A stretch of 64,000 bases of DNA from NCBI GenBank assembly GCA_002483145.1, contig DLHJ01000019.1:1-64000 (forward strand), read 5' to 3'. This document shows positions 45,486-56,851 of the stretch, one piece after another (the first letter of the stretch is position 1; the number at the start of each line of letters is the position of its first letter). Made by a program: the position numbers and the translations under genes. This stretch comes from Cellvibrio sp. UBA7671 (GTDB lineage: Bacteria; Pseudomonadota; Gammaproteobacteria; Pseudomonadales; Cellvibrionaceae). The notes beneath the pieces were generated by a model. That model saw nothing but the letters and a program-made list of their open reading frames with translations. It did not search any database and was not told the DNA's origin.

Positions 45486-46911
45486 ATCTACACACACGTC
45501 CATAGGTCATTGTGTTCCAGAAATGCGCCGTATTCGCCGTATTCATTTTATTGGAATTGGCGGTGCAGGTATGAGTGGCATCGCTGAAGTGTTGTTGAAT
45601 CAGGGCTATGAAATTTCCGGTTCTGATATTAAAGCGTCCAGCGTTACCGAGCGTTTGGTCAGTAAGGGCGCGACGGTATTTATTGGCCATTCAGCAGATA
45701 ATGTTCGCGGTGCGGATGTCGTGGTGAATTCCAGCGCAGTGAATGCGAGCAATCCGGAAATGCTGGGGGCGCGCGAATTGCGTATCCCAATCGTGCGCCG
45801 CGCGGAAATGCTGGGCGAGTTGATGCGCTATCGCCACGGTATTGCAGTAGCGGGCACCCATGGCAAAACCACCACTACCAGTTTGCTCGCATCAATTCTT
45901 GCGGCGGCAAAACAGGATCCAACGTTTATTATTGGCGGCTTGGTCAATAGCACAGGTACCAATGCACAATTAGGTGCGAGCCGTTATTTGGTTGCTGAAG
46001 CCGATGAAAGCGACGCATCGTTTTTGCATTTACAGCCAATGGTCGCAATTGTTACTAATATCGACGCTGACCATATGGAAACCTATGGTGGCGATTTTTC
46101 CAAGTTGAAAAAAACCTTTATCGAATTTTTACACAACCTGCCGTTTTACGGCTTGGCAGTACTCTGCGGCGAAGACCCCGTGATTCGCGACATTATTCCG
46201 GAAGTGTCGCGCCCGATTCTGACTTACGGTTTTGGCGATCATTGCGATTTCCGGGCGATCAATATCAAGCAAGACAAAATGCATTCCGAGTTTGATGTGC
46301 TTCGTCCAGGGCACGACAAACCATTGCATATCCGCATCAATATTCCTGGCATTCACAATGTATTGAATGCAACGGCGGTAATTGCAGTAGCAACCGATGA
46401 AGGTATTAGTGACGAAGCAATTCAATCTGGCCTTGAAAACTTTCAAGGTGTTGGCCGCCGCTTTCAAGTCTACGGTAATTTTCCGGTGGGCGACGGCGAA
46501 GCAATGTTGGTCGATGATTACGGCCATCACCCACGTGAAGTGGCTGCCGTTATTAAAGCGGTGCGCGATGGTTGGCCGGAGCGTCGCTTGGTAATGATTT
46601 ATCAGCCACACAGGTACACGCGTACGCGCGATCTGTATGAAGATTTTGTTGAAGTACTTTCGACGGCGGATGCGCTGATTATGTTGGAAGTCTATAGCGC
46701 AGGTGAAGATGCGATTCCCGGGGCTGACAGTCGCCATCTCTGCCGTAGTATTCGTGCGCGCGGTGTTATCGAACCCATTTTCGTGGAAACGGTTGATGGC
46801 GTTCCGGCAATAGTGAAAGACATAGTGCGCGCGGGTGACATAGTGATCACACAAGGCGCAGGTAATGTGGGTGTTCTCTCCCCTGAATTAGCAAAACGAC
46901 AATTGCGTTAG
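45478..46911 (+). CDS. murC: UDP-MurNAc:L-alanine ligase
   Basis: MurC adds the first amino acid, L-alanine, to UDP-MurNAc. The 477-residue product has [33 protein letters not shown], the ATP loop [29 protein letters not shown] and [14 protein letters not shown] with [13 protein letters not shown]. The GTG start overlaps the murG end; the in-frame ATG at residue 16 is an alternative. ddl follows after 11-14 nt. Confidence 0.97.
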   Translation: MDKSTHTSIGHCVPEMRRIRRIHFIGIGGAGMSGIAEVLLNQGYEISGSDIKASSVTERLVSKGATVFIGHSADNVRGADVVVNSSAVNASNPEMLGARELRIPIVRRAEMLGELMRYRHGIAVAGTHGKTTTTSLLASILAAAKQDPTFIIGGLVNSTGTNAQLGASRYLVAEADESDASFLHLQPMVAIVTNIDADHMETYGGDFSKLKKTFIEFLHNLPFYGLAVLCGEDPVIRDIIPEVSRPILTYGFGDHCDFRAINIKQDKMHSEFDVLRPGHDKPLHIRINIPGIHNVLNATAVIAVATDEGISDEAIQSGLENFQGVGRRFQVYGNFPVGDGEAMLVDDYGHHPREVAAVIKAVRDGWPERRLVMIYQPHRYTRTRDLYEDFVEVLSTADALIMLEVYSAGEDAIPGADSRHLCRSIRARGVIEPIFVETVDGVPAIVKDIVRAGDIVITQGAGNVGVLSPELAKRQLR

Positions 46912-46922
46912 AGGTTAATCAA

Positions 46923-47897
46923 GTGATGCAAGCAGTAACTCTGCCGATCAGTGAAACATTGAAAAAACAATTGGGCCGCGTAGGTGTGCTCTTTGGTGGT
47001 TTGTCGGCTGAACGTGAAATTTCCCTGCAAAGCGGTGCGGCGGTTATCGCTGCTTTAGTTGAAGCGGGTGTTGAACATGTTGCTATTGATGTGGGCGATA
47101 ACATTATTGCAGATATTAAGGCTGCAAATATTGATCGCGCGTTTCTGATTTTGCATGGCCCTGGTGGTGAAGATGGCCGTATTCAGGCGCTGCTCGAATT
47201 TTTAAATATTCCTTACACCGGCAGTGATGTTGCTTCATCGGCGTTGGCGATGGATAAGTTGCGTACTAAACAATTGTGGCGCGGCGTAGATATCAATGGG
47301 GTGCAAGGTTTACCTACACCGGAATTTGCGGTACTAACCCAGGGTTCTGATTTTGCAAAAGTACTGGCAACTCTGGGCGGTGAAGTCATGGTGAAACCGG
47401 CCAATGAAGGTTCAAGCATTGGCATGTCTCGGGTGAATAATGCTTCAGATCTGGAGCTTGCGTTTCAAAAAGCCGCGCAATACCAAGGCAGTGTGTTGGT
47501 GGAACGCTTGATTGTGGGAGCTGAATACACAGTTGCGATTTTGGATGGTGAGGCTCTGCCACCGATTAAGTTGGAAACTGATCACACGTTTTATGATTTC
47601 AATGCGAAATATATTGCCGACGATACTCGCTACCTTTGCCCCTGTGGTTTGCCTGCTGAAAAAGAACAGGAATTAAAAACGCTCGCACTTAATGCTTTTA
47701 CTACGGTGGGTTGTCGCGGATGGGGGCGCGTCGATGTGATGGCAGATGCGCAGCAAAACTTTTATCTGTTAGAGGTCAATACCGCACCGGGTATGACCAG
47801 CCACAGTTTGGTCCCTATGGCAGCAAAAGCGATTGGGTTGTCATTTGCAGAGTTGGTGCTCACCGTTTTGCGCGCAAGCCTCGCGGTGAAAGTATAA
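46923..47897 (+). CDS. ddlB: D-alanine:D-alanine ligase
   Basis: Ddl makes the D-Ala-D-Ala used by MurF. The ATP-grasp enzyme has up to 324 residues. Marks are VGVLFGGLSAEREISLQSG at the N-terminus, HGPGGEDGRIQALLEFLNIPYTGS, MVKPANEGSSIGMS, and the metal and C-terminal motif RVDVMADAQQNFYLLEVNTAPGMTSHSLVP. GTG at 46923 is followed at once by ATG at 46926; either could serve. Confidence 0.96.
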   Translation: MMQAVTLPISETLKKQLGRVGVLFGGLSAEREISLQSGAAVIAALVEAGVEHVAIDVGDNIIADIKAANIDRAFLILHGPGGEDGRIQALLEFLNIPYTGSDVASSALAMDKLRTKQLWRGVDINGVQGLPTPEFAVLTQGSDFAKVLATLGGEVMVKPANEGSSIGMSRVNNASDLELAFQKAAQYQGSVLVERLIVGAEYTVAILDGEALPPIKLETDHTFYDFNAKYIADDTRYLCPCGLPAEKEQELKTLALNAFTTVGCRGWGRVDVMADAQQNFYLLEVNTAPGMTSHSLVPMAAKAIGLSFAELVLTVLRASLAVKV

Positions 47898-47922
47898 ATG
47901 CGCAGTGGCTATGTGAATAAAC

Positions 47923-49032
47923 ATGCGTGATATGAAAGGCGAGCGCATCGAACCGAGGATTGGTAACGAGCGAGACGATGCCGAGGTGGCAAAATCGACG
48001 CGCCGCAATCGCGCCGCTGAAACTGCGCGCGATAGTCGCAGTGAATCTGTAGCGACCAGCCGAATAGTGCGCGATGTGTTACTGGATAGTCCATCATCGC
48101 GTTATGTTCCACCGGATTTGCCGGTTGCCCCACAAGATGGAACGGTAAAACGTGAGCGCGGTTATACCAAGGCATCACCTCAAGGGCGCAGGGAGCGTGA
48201 AACGAGACAAAAAACAGGGCGCGCTGAAAAGAAGTTTTGGCAAAAATGGAACTTCTCTTGGGTCAATCGCAAATTAGGTGCAGTTATTTTTGTGATTGGG
48301 CTGTGTTTCGGGATTTATTGGGTCAGTGGTCCCGTTGCCAAAGTATTTGAGCGGCCAATTAAAAGTGTAGTTGTGGAAGGCGATTTTAATTTCATCACCA
48401 AACAGCGTGCGACTGAGCTGATCGGCAATGAAATCGATGGCGATTTTTTGCAGTTGGATTTGATGCAGCTGAAAAATGCGTTGCTAGGTGATCCCTGGGT
48501 AGAAAAAGTGACGTTGAATCGTCGCTGGCCGGATACCTTGGTCGTTAAGATTTCTGAACAAAAGCCAATTGCCCGCTGGGGTGATGGATTTTTAAATCAG
48601 CGTGGAGAAATTGTCCTTGTTGATGAAGCAAGCAAACTTTCCGGCTTGCCTTGGTTGCAAGGAAGTGAAGCCGATGCACCGGAAATTTTGCAGCAATATC
48701 AGGATTTATCCCAACTTTTGCGTTCACGTGGGTTGGAAGTTATCGCATTAAAGTGCGATAACAAAAAATCATGGCGATTAACGATAAAAAATCACGTAGA
48801 AATTGCACTTGGACGCGATCAAGTGATGGAAAAAATGCGTAGATTTGTTACTGTATACGACACGCATTTAAGTAATGTTTGGTTGGATGTAAAAGCAATA
48901 GATTTACGATACACAAATGGAGTTGCAGTGCGTTGGGTAGCTGACTCGGCAACGGCAAAAAAGTACATAAAAAGCCAAGCTCAAGTAAAGCTACCTAGTC
49001 CAGCGGCTCCGAATACTCCACAGATTAATTGA
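47923..49032 (+). CDS. ftsQ: cell division protein FtsQ with a long basic cytoplasmic tail
   Basis: FtsQ links early and late divisome proteins through FtsL/FtsB. The 369-residue product has a single membrane helix at about 125-143 (KLGAVIFVIGLCFGIYWVSG). A POTRA domain follows (IKSVVVEGDFNFITKQRATELI), then the beta domain (LNRRWPDTLVVKISEQKPIARWGDGFLNQRGE). The N-terminal 115-120 cytoplasmic residues are unusually long and rich in Arg, Lys, Glu and Ser; E. coli has about 25. The ATG at 47923 lacks a strong ribosome site; the ATG at 47932 is an alternative. Confidence 0.94.
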   Translation: MRDMKGERIEPRIGNERDDAEVAKSTRRNRAAETARDSRSESVATSRIVRDVLLDSPSSRYVPPDLPVAPQDGTVKRERGYTKASPQGRRERETRQKTGRAEKKFWQKWNFSWVNRKLGAVIFVIGLCFGIYWVSGPVAKVFERPIKSVVVEGDFNFITKQRATELIGNEIDGDFLQLDLMQLKNALLGDPWVEKVTLNRRWPDTLVVKISEQKPIARWGDGFLNQRGEIVLVDEASKLSGLPWLQGSEADAPEILQQYQDLSQLLRSRGLEVIALKCDNKKSWRLTIKNHVEIALGRDQVMEKMRRFVTVYDTHLSNVWLDVKAIDLRYTNGVAVRWVADSATAKKYIKSQAQVKLPSPAAPNTPQIN

Positions 49033-49088
49033 ACAAGAAAATCGCCAGTTGCTTGAATTGGCTCACTACTGGCAAATGAGGTTTATGA

Positions 49089-50327
49089 ATGGCAAACGCT
49101 AGCGACAACAAAATGATTGTAGGCCTGGATATAGGCACATCCAAGGTTGTCGCTATCGTTGGCGCGATCACCCCGGAAGGACAATTGGAAATTGTTGGAA
49201 TTGGTTCGCACCGTTCTAATGGTTTGAAAAAAGGCGTGGTTGTGAATATTGAATCGACCGTGCTGTCGATCCAACGTGCTATCGAAGAAGCAGAATTGAT
49301 GGCAGGTTGCCAAATTCACTCGGTTTATGCGGGTATCGCCGGTAGCCATATTCGCAGTTTGAACTCACACGGTATTGTGGCGATTCGCGATCGCGAAGTA
49401 TTTTCCCAGGACTTGGAACGCGTAATTGATGCGGCGCAAGCAGTGGCAATCCCCGCGGACCAAAAAATCCTGCACATTTTGCCGCAAGAGTTTTTGATTG
49501 ATGACCAGGATGGCGTAAAAGAACCCTTGGGTATGTCAGGTGTGCGCCTGGAGGCCAAAGTGCATTTGGTCACTTGCGCGGTGAATGCGGCACAAAATAT
49601 TGAAAAGTGTATTCGTCGCTGCGGACTGGAAGTGGAAGACATCATTCTTGAGCAGTTGGCTTCCAGCTATTCGGTGTTAACCGATGACGAAAAAGAATTA
49701 GGCGTGTGTGTAGTGGATATCGGCGGTGGTACCACCGATATCGCCATTTTTAAAGACGGTGCAATTCGTCACACTGGCGTTATCCCGATTGCAGGCGATC
49801 AAGTGACCAATGACATCGCCATGGCATTGCGCACTCCAACACCTAACGCAGAAGAAATCAAAATTAAGTATGCCTGTGCGCTCGCGAAATTAACCAGCCC
49901 GGATGAGACCATCAAAGTGCCAAGTGTTGGTGATCGTCAACCGCGCGATTTGTCCCGTCAGGCGCTCGCTGAAGTTGTTGAGCCGCGCTACGACGAATTA
50001 TTTACGCTGATCCAAGCAGAGCTGCGTCGCAGTGGTTATGAAGATTTAATTGCGGCGGGGATTGTATTGACTGGTGGGACTTCCAAAATGGAAGGTGTTA
50101 TCGAGTTAGCAGAAGAAATTTTTCATATGCCCGTTAGGCTCGGTGCCCCACAGAACATTCGCGGTTTATCCGATATCGTAAACAATCCCATTTATTCGAC
50201 GGGTGTAGGTTTGTTGATTTACGCCATGAAGCAACAACAGGGTAGTAGCCGCTCATCGACTACGACCAAAGAATCGCAAGGTTCAATTTTTAGCAAGATC
50301 AAAAAAATATTCCAGAGCAATTTTTAA
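49089..50327 (+). CDS. ftsA: cell division actin-like protein FtsA
   Basis: FtsA anchors FtsZ to the membrane and recruits later divisome proteins. The 412-residue product has the actin-like ATPase motifs: MIVGLDIGTSKVVAIVGAI near the start, VCVVDIGGGTTDIAIFKDGA and GIVLTGGTSKMEGVIELAEEI. The C-terminus ends in SIFSKIKKIFQSNF, an amphipathic membrane-targeting helix. It lies 56 bp after ftsQ and 50 bp before ftsZ. Confidence 0.98.
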   Translation: MANASDNKMIVGLDIGTSKVVAIVGAITPEGQLEIVGIGSHRSNGLKKGVVVNIESTVLSIQRAIEEAELMAGCQIHSVYAGIAGSHIRSLNSHGIVAIRDREVFSQDLERVIDAAQAVAIPADQKILHILPQEFLIDDQDGVKEPLGMSGVRLEAKVHLVTCAVNAAQNIEKCIRRCGLEVEDIILEQLASSYSVLTDDEKELGVCVVDIGGGTTDIAIFKDGAIRHTGVIPIAGDQVTNDIAMALRTPTPNAEEIKIKYACALAKLTSPDETIKVPSVGDRQPRDLSRQALAEVVEPRYDELFTLIQAELRRSGYEDLIAAGIVLTGGTSKMEGVIELAEEIFHMPVRLGAPQNIRGLSDIVNNPIYSTGVGLLIYAMKQQQGSSRSSTTTKESQGSIFSKIKKIFQSNF

Positions 50328-50377
50328 CCAAATTTTATTTCACAGATTGAGTCAAGGGAAACAAAAGGGGTGTGGCC

Positions 50378-51559
50378 ATGTTTGAATTAGTTGATAGCAT
50401 TCATCAGAACGCAGTAATCAAAGTGATCGGTGTTGGTGGTGGCGGCGGAAACGCGGTCAAACACATGATCGCCAGTAAAATTGAAGGCGTAGAATTTATT
50501 TGCGCCAACACCGATTCGCAAGCATTGAAAGATATAGATGCGCGCACCGTATTGCAGCTTGGCAATTCCATGACCAAAGGTCTGGGGGCTGGCGCTAATC
50601 CGGAAATCGGTCGTCAAGCCGCGATGGAAGATCGCGAGCGCATCGCTGAAGTATTGCGCGGCGCAGATATGGTATTTATCGCCGCCGGTATGGGTGGTGG
50701 TACAGGTACGGGCGCTGCGCCAGTTGTTGCTGAAGTCGCGCGTGACTTGGGCATTTTGACTGTTGCGGTGGTGACCAAGCCTTTCCCATTCGAAGGCCGC
50801 AAGCGCATGGTAATTGCGGATGCCGGTATTAAAGAGCTGAGCGAACGTGTTGACTCGCTGATTACAATTCCTAACGAAAAATTGTTGTCAGTTTTGGGAA
50901 AATCAACCAGCTTACTCGACGCTTTCAAAGCGGCAAACAATGTATTGCTCGGTGCAGTACAGGGTATTGCAGACCTGATTATTCGCCCGGGTATGATCAA
51001 CGTAGACTTTGCTGACGTAAGAACAGTTATGTCGGAAATGGGTATGGCGATGATGGGTACCGGTCGTGCGACTGGTGAAAATCGTGCACGCGAAGCAGCT
51101 GAAGCGGCGATTCGCAGTCCATTGCTGGAAGATGTGAACCTGCAAGGCGCGCGCGGTATTCTGGTTAACATTACCGCTGGTATTGATCTGTCTTTGGGTG
51201 AGTACTCTGAAGTGGGCAGCATCATTGAAGAATTTGCTTCAGGTGATGCGACTGTGGTCGTGGGCACGGTTATCGATCCTGAAATGACTAACGAGCTGCG
51301 CGTTACTGTGGTTGCAACGGGTTTGGGGATTGCAAAAGCGGCTGCGGCGGCGAAGGAAGTAAAACCAGCGCCAACCAAAGTGATCGACAATACCCGTCGT
51401 CCGGCAACTCCACCCGTAGATTATGCAGCGCTTGATCGCCCTGCACATCTGCGTGCTAACGCGCATTCATCCAACGCGGCTGCTTTGGCTGCACCTTTGG
51501 GTGATAAGGAATTGGAATATCTTGATATTCCTGCTTTCCTGCGTCGTCAGGCGGATTAA
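50378..51559 (+). CDS. ftsZ: cell division tubulin-like protein FtsZ
   Basis: FtsZ polymerises into the division ring. The 393-residue product has [12 protein letters not shown] at the N-terminus, the tubulin signature [16 protein letters not shown] near residues 105-120 and the T7 loop [12 protein letters not shown] flexible linker ends in the conserved C-terminal peptide [15 protein letters not shown], which binds FtsA and ZipA. The open frame starts with a GTG at 50372, but ATG at 50378 fits the family start MFELVDS and has GGGG about 7 nt upstream. Confidence 0.98.
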   Translation: MFELVDSIHQNAVIKVIGVGGGGGNAVKHMIASKIEGVEFICANTDSQALKDIDARTVLQLGNSMTKGLGAGANPEIGRQAAMEDRERIAEVLRGADMVFIAAGMGGGTGTGAAPVVAEVARDLGILTVAVVTKPFPFEGRKRMVIADAGIKELSERVDSLITIPNEKLLSVLGKSTSLLDAFKAANNVLLGAVQGIADLIIRPGMINVDFADVRTVMSEMGMAMMGTGRATGENRAREAAEAAIRSPLLEDVNLQGARGILVNITAGIDLSLGEYSEVGSIIEEFASGDATVVVGTVIDPEMTNELRVTVVATGLGIAKAAAAAKEVKPAPTKVIDNTRRPATPPVDYAALDRPAHLRANAHSSNAAALAAPLGDKELEYLDIPAFLRRQAD

Positions 51560-51691
51560 TCGGCTTTTGGCTATAGGGGAGATTGCCAGTTTTAACTGGT
51601 TGGTAGTTTCCCTGATTGGTAACATGCCCATGAAAATCAAGCCGTACCTGCTGTGCGGTGTTGAAACGGTAAGACGAGTAAGGGGTAGAAA

Positions 51692-52603
51692 ATGATCAAA
51701 CAGCGCACGCTTAAAAATGCGATACGTACTACCGGTGTCGGTTTGCATACAGGGGATCAGATCCATCTGACCCTTTTGCCAGCCCCCGTTGATACGGGCA
51801 TAGTCTTTCGCCGTGTGGATTTGAATCCGCCGGTAGAGATCAAAGCAACCGCGAAAAATGTAGGAGAAACGACACTTTCTACCTGCCTGATCAAAGATGA
51901 CGTCCGTGTTTCAACTGTTGAACACTTGATGTCGGCTATGGCCGGGTTGGGTATTGATAATGCGATTGTCGAATTAAATGCGCCTGAAATTCCGATCATG
52001 GATGGCAGCGCCGGTCCCTTTGTGTTTTTGATTCAATCTGCCGGTGTCCAGGAACAGAATGCGCCTAAAAAATTCGTCCGCATTAAAAAGGAAGTATCCT
52101 TGAGGGATGGCGACAAGTTCGCCAGTTTTATCCCTTTTGATGGCTTCAAAGTGTCTTTTTCTATCGAGTTTGATCATCCCGTATTTAAAGATCGTCGCCC
52201 GCAAACTGAACTTGAGTTCTCCAGCTCGACCTTTGTGAAAGACATCAGCCGTGCACGCACCTTTGGGTTTATGCATGAGATTGAATATTTGCGCTCCAAA
52301 GGCTTGGCTCGTGGCGGCAGTATGGATAACGCGATTGTGGTGGATCAATACAAGATTCTTAACGAGGATGGCCTGCGTTTTGAAGACGAGTTTGTGAAGC
52401 ACAAGGTGCTGGATGCCATCGGCGATTTATACATGCTGGGTAATAGTTTGATCTGCGAATACAAGGCGCATAAGTCGGGGCATTCATTAAATAATCGGGC
52501 ATTGCGATTGCTAATTGAGCAGCCGGATGCCTGGGAGTTGGTCACATTTGAGGAAAACCAGCAATTACCTATTACTTATATGCAGCCCATAGCGGCAGCT
52601 TGA
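51692..52603 (+). CDS. lpxC: UDP-3-O-acyl-GlcNAc deacetylase
   Basis: LpxC is the zinc-dependent, committed step of lipid A synthesis. The 303-residue product has the family length. [20 protein letters not shown] opens the protein, [16 protein letters not shown] contains zinc-ligand His78, and [17 protein letters not shown] and [13 protein letters not shown] carry the other zinc and catalytic His residues. It closes the dcw cluster. The 132-bp ftsZ-lpxC gap contains a short inverted repeat, CCAGTT/AACTGG (near 51590), and may hold an extra promoter. Confidence 0.98.
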   Translation: MIKQRTLKNAIRTTGVGLHTGDQIHLTLLPAPVDTGIVFRRVDLNPPVEIKATAKNVGETTLSTCLIKDDVRVSTVEHLMSAMAGLGIDNAIVELNAPEIPIMDGSAGPFVFLIQSAGVQEQNAPKKFVRIKKEVSLRDGDKFASFIPFDGFKVSFSIEFDHPVFKDRRPQTELEFSSSTFVKDISRARTFGFMHEIEYLRSKGLARGGSMDNAIVVDQYKILNEDGLRFEDEFVKHKVLDAIGDLYMLGNSLICEYKAHKSGHSLNNRALRLLIEQPDAWELVTFEENQQLPITYMQPIAAA

Positions 52604-52937
52604 TTCCATTTGGCGCAGTGTTCGTTTTGTGAACGCTGCCTAAATTTCTACTTGTTAAAACCTTCCTATCTGTGCGATATTTCGGACATGCACTCGTTTG
52701 GGTGTGTTGCAAGGAATTTCCGCACTGCCATATTTCCTTCGTGAAATTTGTGTAACTGGCTGTTTTAAAACACTTTTTATTAGCAGCTCAATAACCTGAA
52801 AGTGTTTTTATTGGATGTCAAACTGCGTCTCGCCTGGAAGTGAGCCGCGATCTGAAAGTCGAAATTTTTATCGAAAATCCTATCGGGTAAAGCCCGAAGC
52901 GAACGGTTTTTTAACCTATAAAAAAGTAGATTTCTGA
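52604..52937. other. 334-bp gap between lpxC and the M23 gene
   Basis: No gene is visible. A stem GCAGTGTTC (52615-52623) with GAACGCTGC (52631-52639), one G-U wobble, lies just after lpxC and may help end its transcript, though no U-run follows. A short hairpin TCGGG/CCCGA lies near 52883-52897. In pseudomonads a DUF721 (DciA) gene is usually found in this interval, but I see none here. Confidence 0.5.
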
Positions 52938-53867
52938 ATGAAGATTATTATCGTCAACAAAGATCATGCGCAGGCTCGCAGTTTTACCCTGGGTGGGTGG
53001 ACTCGTGCGTTCCTGTCCGTATGTCTGCTGGGGATTCCCACCTTTGTTGGCGCTTGGGGTTATAGCTGGCTGGTATCTGACGAGCGCGATGGCTTCTTTA
53101 ATACTGACACCAAAGCTTGGATGGATATTCTTTCTGCACGTGAATCTGAAATTGAACAGGAGCGTGAAGCCTCCGAAGCACAGATAGCGGCGCTGACGAG
53201 TAAGATGGGAGAATTGCAGGCGCGCTTGATGCGGCTTGATGCCCTTGGTGAAAAGCTCACCTCGGCTGCCAACCTGGAGCAGGGGGAATTTGATTTCAGC
53301 CAAGTCCCTGCACTTGGTGGCCCCTCCAAAGCGAGTCCGGATACTCTTTACGCCACCCCCGATTTTTTTGCTGCAATAGATCAGCTATCCCAACAAGTCG
53401 ACAGCCGCGAGCAACAACTCAATACCATAGAAGCATTGCTTACCAACCGCAGCTTACAGCAGGAGACTTTGGTTTCCGGTGCGCCTGTTGCCAATGCATG
53501 GGTTTCGTCGCGCTATGGTTATCGCAAAGATCCCTTCACGGGCAAGACCGAGTTTCATTCGGGGATAGATTTCACTGCTCGCAAAGGCAGTAAAGTCAGT
53601 ACGGTTGCCGCAGGTATTGTCAATTGGTCCGGCCGCCATCCTGAATATGGCAACATGGTTGAGATCAAACACGGCGATGGTTTGGTTACCCGCTATGCGC
53701 ATAACACCTCTAATCTTGTTAAGGCAGGTGACGTCGTAAAAAAAGGGCAAGTGATTGCCCTGTCGGGGTCGACCGGGCGATCGACAGCACCCCATGTCCA
53801 CTTTGAAGTTTATAAAAATGGCCGCGTGGTCGATCCTGCCAGTTATATCCGCCGCACCAACCGCTAA
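52938..53867 (+). CDS. membrane-anchored M23/LytM peptidase
   Basis: This 309-residue protein has one N-terminal membrane helix (about 17-40, WTRAFLSVCLLGIPTFVGAW), a periplasmic coiled coil (about 55-110, ESEIEQEREASEAQIAALTS) and a C-terminal LytM domain (about 195-300). The zinc ligands look intact: H in FHSGIDF, and HVHFEV, with YAHN, so it may be a true endopeptidase rather than a pseudo-enzyme of the EnvC type. In pseudomonads an M23 gene occupies this same place before secA. It probably acts on septal or periplasmic peptidoglycan. Confidence 0.93.
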   Translation: MKIIIVNKDHAQARSFTLGGWTRAFLSVCLLGIPTFVGAWGYSWLVSDERDGFFNTDTKAWMDILSARESEIEQEREASEAQIAALTSKMGELQARLMRLDALGEKLTSAANLEQGEFDFSQVPALGGPSKASPDTLYATPDFFAAIDQLSQQVDSREQQLNTIEALLTNRSLQQETLVSGAPVANAWVSSRYGYRKDPFTGKTEFHSGIDFTARKGSKVSTVAAGIVNWSGRHPEYGNMVEIKHGDGLVTRYAHNTSNLVKAGDVVKKGQVIALSGSTGRSTAPHVHFEVYKNGRVVDPASYIRRTNR

Positions 53868-54022
53868 GTTTTTCCCTCCAGCTGACAGCAGATTTCACAC
53901 TTGCTTTAGTTAGCACCTTCCTATTTACTTGCCAGCCTTGCCTTCAGGCACATTCAGGTTGTTTTGCCTGTATTCGCTGAGCAAAATTTATTCAGTCTAT
54001 TGGATTTTCACGGTATTAAAAA

Positions 54023-56755
54023 ATGATCGGTAAGTTAATCAAAGCAGTTTTTGGTTCAAAAAATGAGCGTGAATTAAAGCGCATGAATAAAGTTGTGATG
54101 CGTATTAATGCACTTGAGCCGGATATGCAAAAGCTCAGTGATGAGCAGCTCAAGGCAAAGACAGCAGAATTTCGCGAACGTTATCAAAAGGGTGAAACCC
54201 TCGACCAATTGTTGCCGGAAGCGTTTGCAACCGTGCGTGAAGCAGGACGCCGTGTGTTAGGTATGCGTCATTTTGATGTGCAGATGATTGGTGGTATGAC
54301 TTTGCACGAAGGCCGCATTGCAGAGATGCGTACCGGTGAAGGTAAAACCTTGGTGTCTACACTGCCGAGTTATCTTCATGCTTTGGCAGGTAAAGGTGTA
54401 CACATTGTTACCGTGAACGATTACCTCGCAAGCCGTGACGCCAACTGGATGATGCCGCTCTATGAATTCTTGGGAATGACGGTTGGTGTCATTCAATCCA
54501 TGCAGCCACAAGCGGTTAAGCGAGCTGCGTATGCTGCTGATGTTACTTACGGCACCAACAATGAATATGGTTTTGATTATCTACGCGATAACATGGCGTT
54601 GAGTAAGCGCGATAAGGTTCAGCGCGATCTTAATTTCGCTGTGATCGACGAAGTGGATTCGATTCTTATTGATGAAGCGAGAACACCGCTGATTATTTCC
54701 GGCGCAGCAGAAAATAGTGCGGAAATGTATAAGCGTGTTAATCAGTTAGTATTAAAACTGAAACGCCAGATTGATAACGGTGAAGACGGTGATCGTCGCG
54801 TTATTACTGACCCAGGCCATTTTAGTGTTGATGAAAAATCGCGTCAGGTTGAACTAACGGAAGATGGCCATCAAAAAGTAGAAGATTTATTGATTCAAGC
54901 GGGCTTGTTACAGCCCGATCAAAATCTTTATGCGGCGAATAATCTGTCGCTATTGCATCATGTTAACTCTGCTCTGCGCGCTCATGCACTTTTCCATCTG
55001 AATGTGGAATACATCGTTCAGGAAGGACAGGTGGTATTAATTGATGAGCACACTGGTCGTACCATGCCCGGTCGTCGCTTGTCGGAAGGTCTTCATCAGG
55101 CGATTGAAGCCAAAGAAGGCGTTGCGATTCAAAGTGAGAGCCAGACTCTTGCATCAACTACATTCCAAAACTACTTCCGTCTCTATCCAACCTTGTCCGG
55201 TATGACCGGTACCGCAGATACCGAAGCTTATGAATTCCGTGAAATTTATGGCTTGGATGTGGTGGTAATTCCTACAAACAAAACTGTATTGCGTTTGGAT
55301 ATGAACGATAAGGTTTTCCTGTCGCTCGAAGAAAAATATCTCGCAATTGTTGAAGATATTAAATTGTTCCAAGCGAAAAATGCCCCCATTTTGGTGGGTA
55401 CCGCATCGATTGAAACTTCAGAAGAAATGTCGCGTCGTTTGACTGCTGCAGGCATTAAACATCAAGTGCTCAATGCAAAATTCCATGCACAGGAAGCTGA
55501 AATTATTGCGCAGGCTGGTCGCCCAGCGACTGTGACAATTGCAACGAACATGGCTGGTCGCGGTACTGATATTGTATTGGGTGGACGTTGGGAATCTGAT
55601 GTGGCCAAGCTTGAAAACCCAACACCAGAGCAGATTGAGGCTGTTAAAGCTGAGTGGAAAATTCGCCATGAAACTGTGCTGGCTGCCGGTGGTTTACACA
55701 TTATCGGTACTGAGCGTCATGAATCGCGCCGCATAGACAACCAGTTGCGCGGTCGTGCCGGTCGTCAGGGTGACCCCGGTCTTACGCGTTTTTATTTGTC
55801 ACTGGAAGATAATTTAATGCGTATCTTTGCCTCCGAGCGCGTGCGTAATTTTATGCAAGCATTGGGTATGGAAAAGGGTGAGGCAATCGAGCATCGCATG
55901 GTGAATAACGCTATCGAAAAAGCCCAGCGTAAAGTTGAAGGCCGCAACTTTGATATTCGTAAACAACTGCTTGAATTTGATGATGTAGCTAACGATCAGC
56001 GTCAAATTATTTATCATCAGCGCAATGAATTATTGGATGCCGACTCAATCCGCGAAACCATCACTGCAGTTCGCGAAGAAGTGGTAGATGATTTGGTGAA
56101 TGGATTTATTCCGCCACAATCCATTGAAGATCAATGGGACGTTCCTGGTTTGGAAAAGCAAATTGAAACCGACTTTGGTTTGCGCTTGCCTATTGCCAAA
56201 TGGTTGGAAGAAGACACTCGTTTGCATGAAGAAACTTTGCGCAAGAAAATTCTGTCAGAAATACAGGGTGTCTATGATGCGAAATGTGAGCGTGTTGGCG
56301 AGATAATGCTGGAAATTGAAAAGCAGGTTATGCTGCAAGTGCTTGACAATGCGTGGAAAGATCACCTCGCTACTATGGATCATCTGCGTCAGGGGATTAA
56401 CTTGCGTTCGTATGCGCAAAAAAATCCAAAGCAAGAATACAAACGTGAGGCGTTCGAACTTTTCCAAAGTTTATTGATGACTGTGAAGCGAGAGACTGTC
56501 CATTTGATGGCGCGTGTTGAGCCGATTTCGCGCGAACAAATGGAAGAGATGGAGAATCAGCGTCGCGAAGAATTGGCACGTCAAAAAATGCAGTTGCGCC
56601 ACGATGAGCTTTCTGCGCTTGGGCAGCCAGAGGAGCCACAAGCAGCAGCTCCTCGTGCGCAAGTGGTGCGCGAAGGGCGTAAGATCGGGCGCAATGATCC
56701 CTGTCCTTGTGGCTCTGGTAAAAAATACAAAAGTTGTCACGGTTCTTTAGAATAA
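54023..56755 (+). CDS. secA: preprotein translocase ATPase SecA
   Basis: SecA drives preproteins through SecYEG. The 910-residue product has the usual domains: the Walker A site RTGEGKT (103-109), the [18 protein letters not shown] region, the preprotein crosslinking domain, [13 protein letters not shown] and the helical scaffold domain ([20 protein letters not shown]). The C-terminal zinc tail [14 protein letters not shown], which binds SecB, is present. A perfect palindrome follows the stop. Confidence 0.98.
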   Translation: MIGKLIKAVFGSKNERELKRMNKVVMRINALEPDMQKLSDEQLKAKTAEFRERYQKGETLDQLLPEAFATVREAGRRVLGMRHFDVQMIGGMTLHEGRIAEMRTGEGKTLVSTLPSYLHALAGKGVHIVTVNDYLASRDANWMMPLYEFLGMTVGVIQSMQPQAVKRAAYAADVTYGTNNEYGFDYLRDNMALSKRDKVQRDLNFAVIDEVDSILIDEARTPLIISGAAENSAEMYKRVNQLVLKLKRQIDNGEDGDRRVITDPGHFSVDEKSRQVELTEDGHQKVEDLLIQAGLLQPDQNLYAANNLSLLHHVNSALRAHALFHLNVEYIVQEGQVVLIDEHTGRTMPGRRLSEGLHQAIEAKEGVAIQSESQTLASTTFQNYFRLYPTLSGMTGTADTEAYEFREIYGLDVVVIPTNKTVLRLDMNDKVFLSLEEKYLAIVEDIKLFQAKNAPILVGTASIETSEEMSRRLTAAGIKHQVLNAKFHAQEAEIIAQAGRPATVTIATNMAGRGTDIVLGGRWESDVAKLENPTPEQIEAVKAEWKIRHETVLAAGGLHIIGTERHESRRIDNQLRGRAGRQGDPGLTRFYLSLEDNLMRIFASERVRNFMQALGMEKGEAIEHRMVNNAIEKAQRKVEGRNFDIRKQLLEFDDVANDQRQIIYHQRNELLDADSIRETITAVREEVVDDLVNGFIPPQSIEDQWDVPGLEKQIETDFGLRLPIAKWLEEDTRLHEETLRKKILSEIQGVYDAKCERVGEIMLEIEKQVMLQVLDNAWKDHLATMDHLRQGINLRSYAQKNPKQEYKREAFELFQSLLMTVKRETVHLMARVEPISREQMEEMENQRREELARQKMQLRHDELSALGQPEEPQAAAPRAQVVREGRKIGRNDPCPCGSGKKYKSCHGSLE

Positions 56756-56766
56756 TGTTTACTGCC

Positions 56767-56790
56767 AGAGCCTCGCAATTGCGAGGCTCT
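56767..56790. terminator. 24-bp perfect palindrome after secA
   Basis: AGAGCCTCGCAA and its exact complement lie back to back, 11 bp after the secA stop. The RNA hairpin would be strong (a central AATT limits the loop). The following sequence GTGTATTTAA is only a weak U-tract, so termination is likely but perhaps partial; argJ begins 62 bp later. Confidence 0.6.
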
Positions 56791-56851
56791 GTGTATTTAA
56801 GTCGTGTTGATCGAAACAACCTGGTCATGAACAAATATCGAGATTCATATT

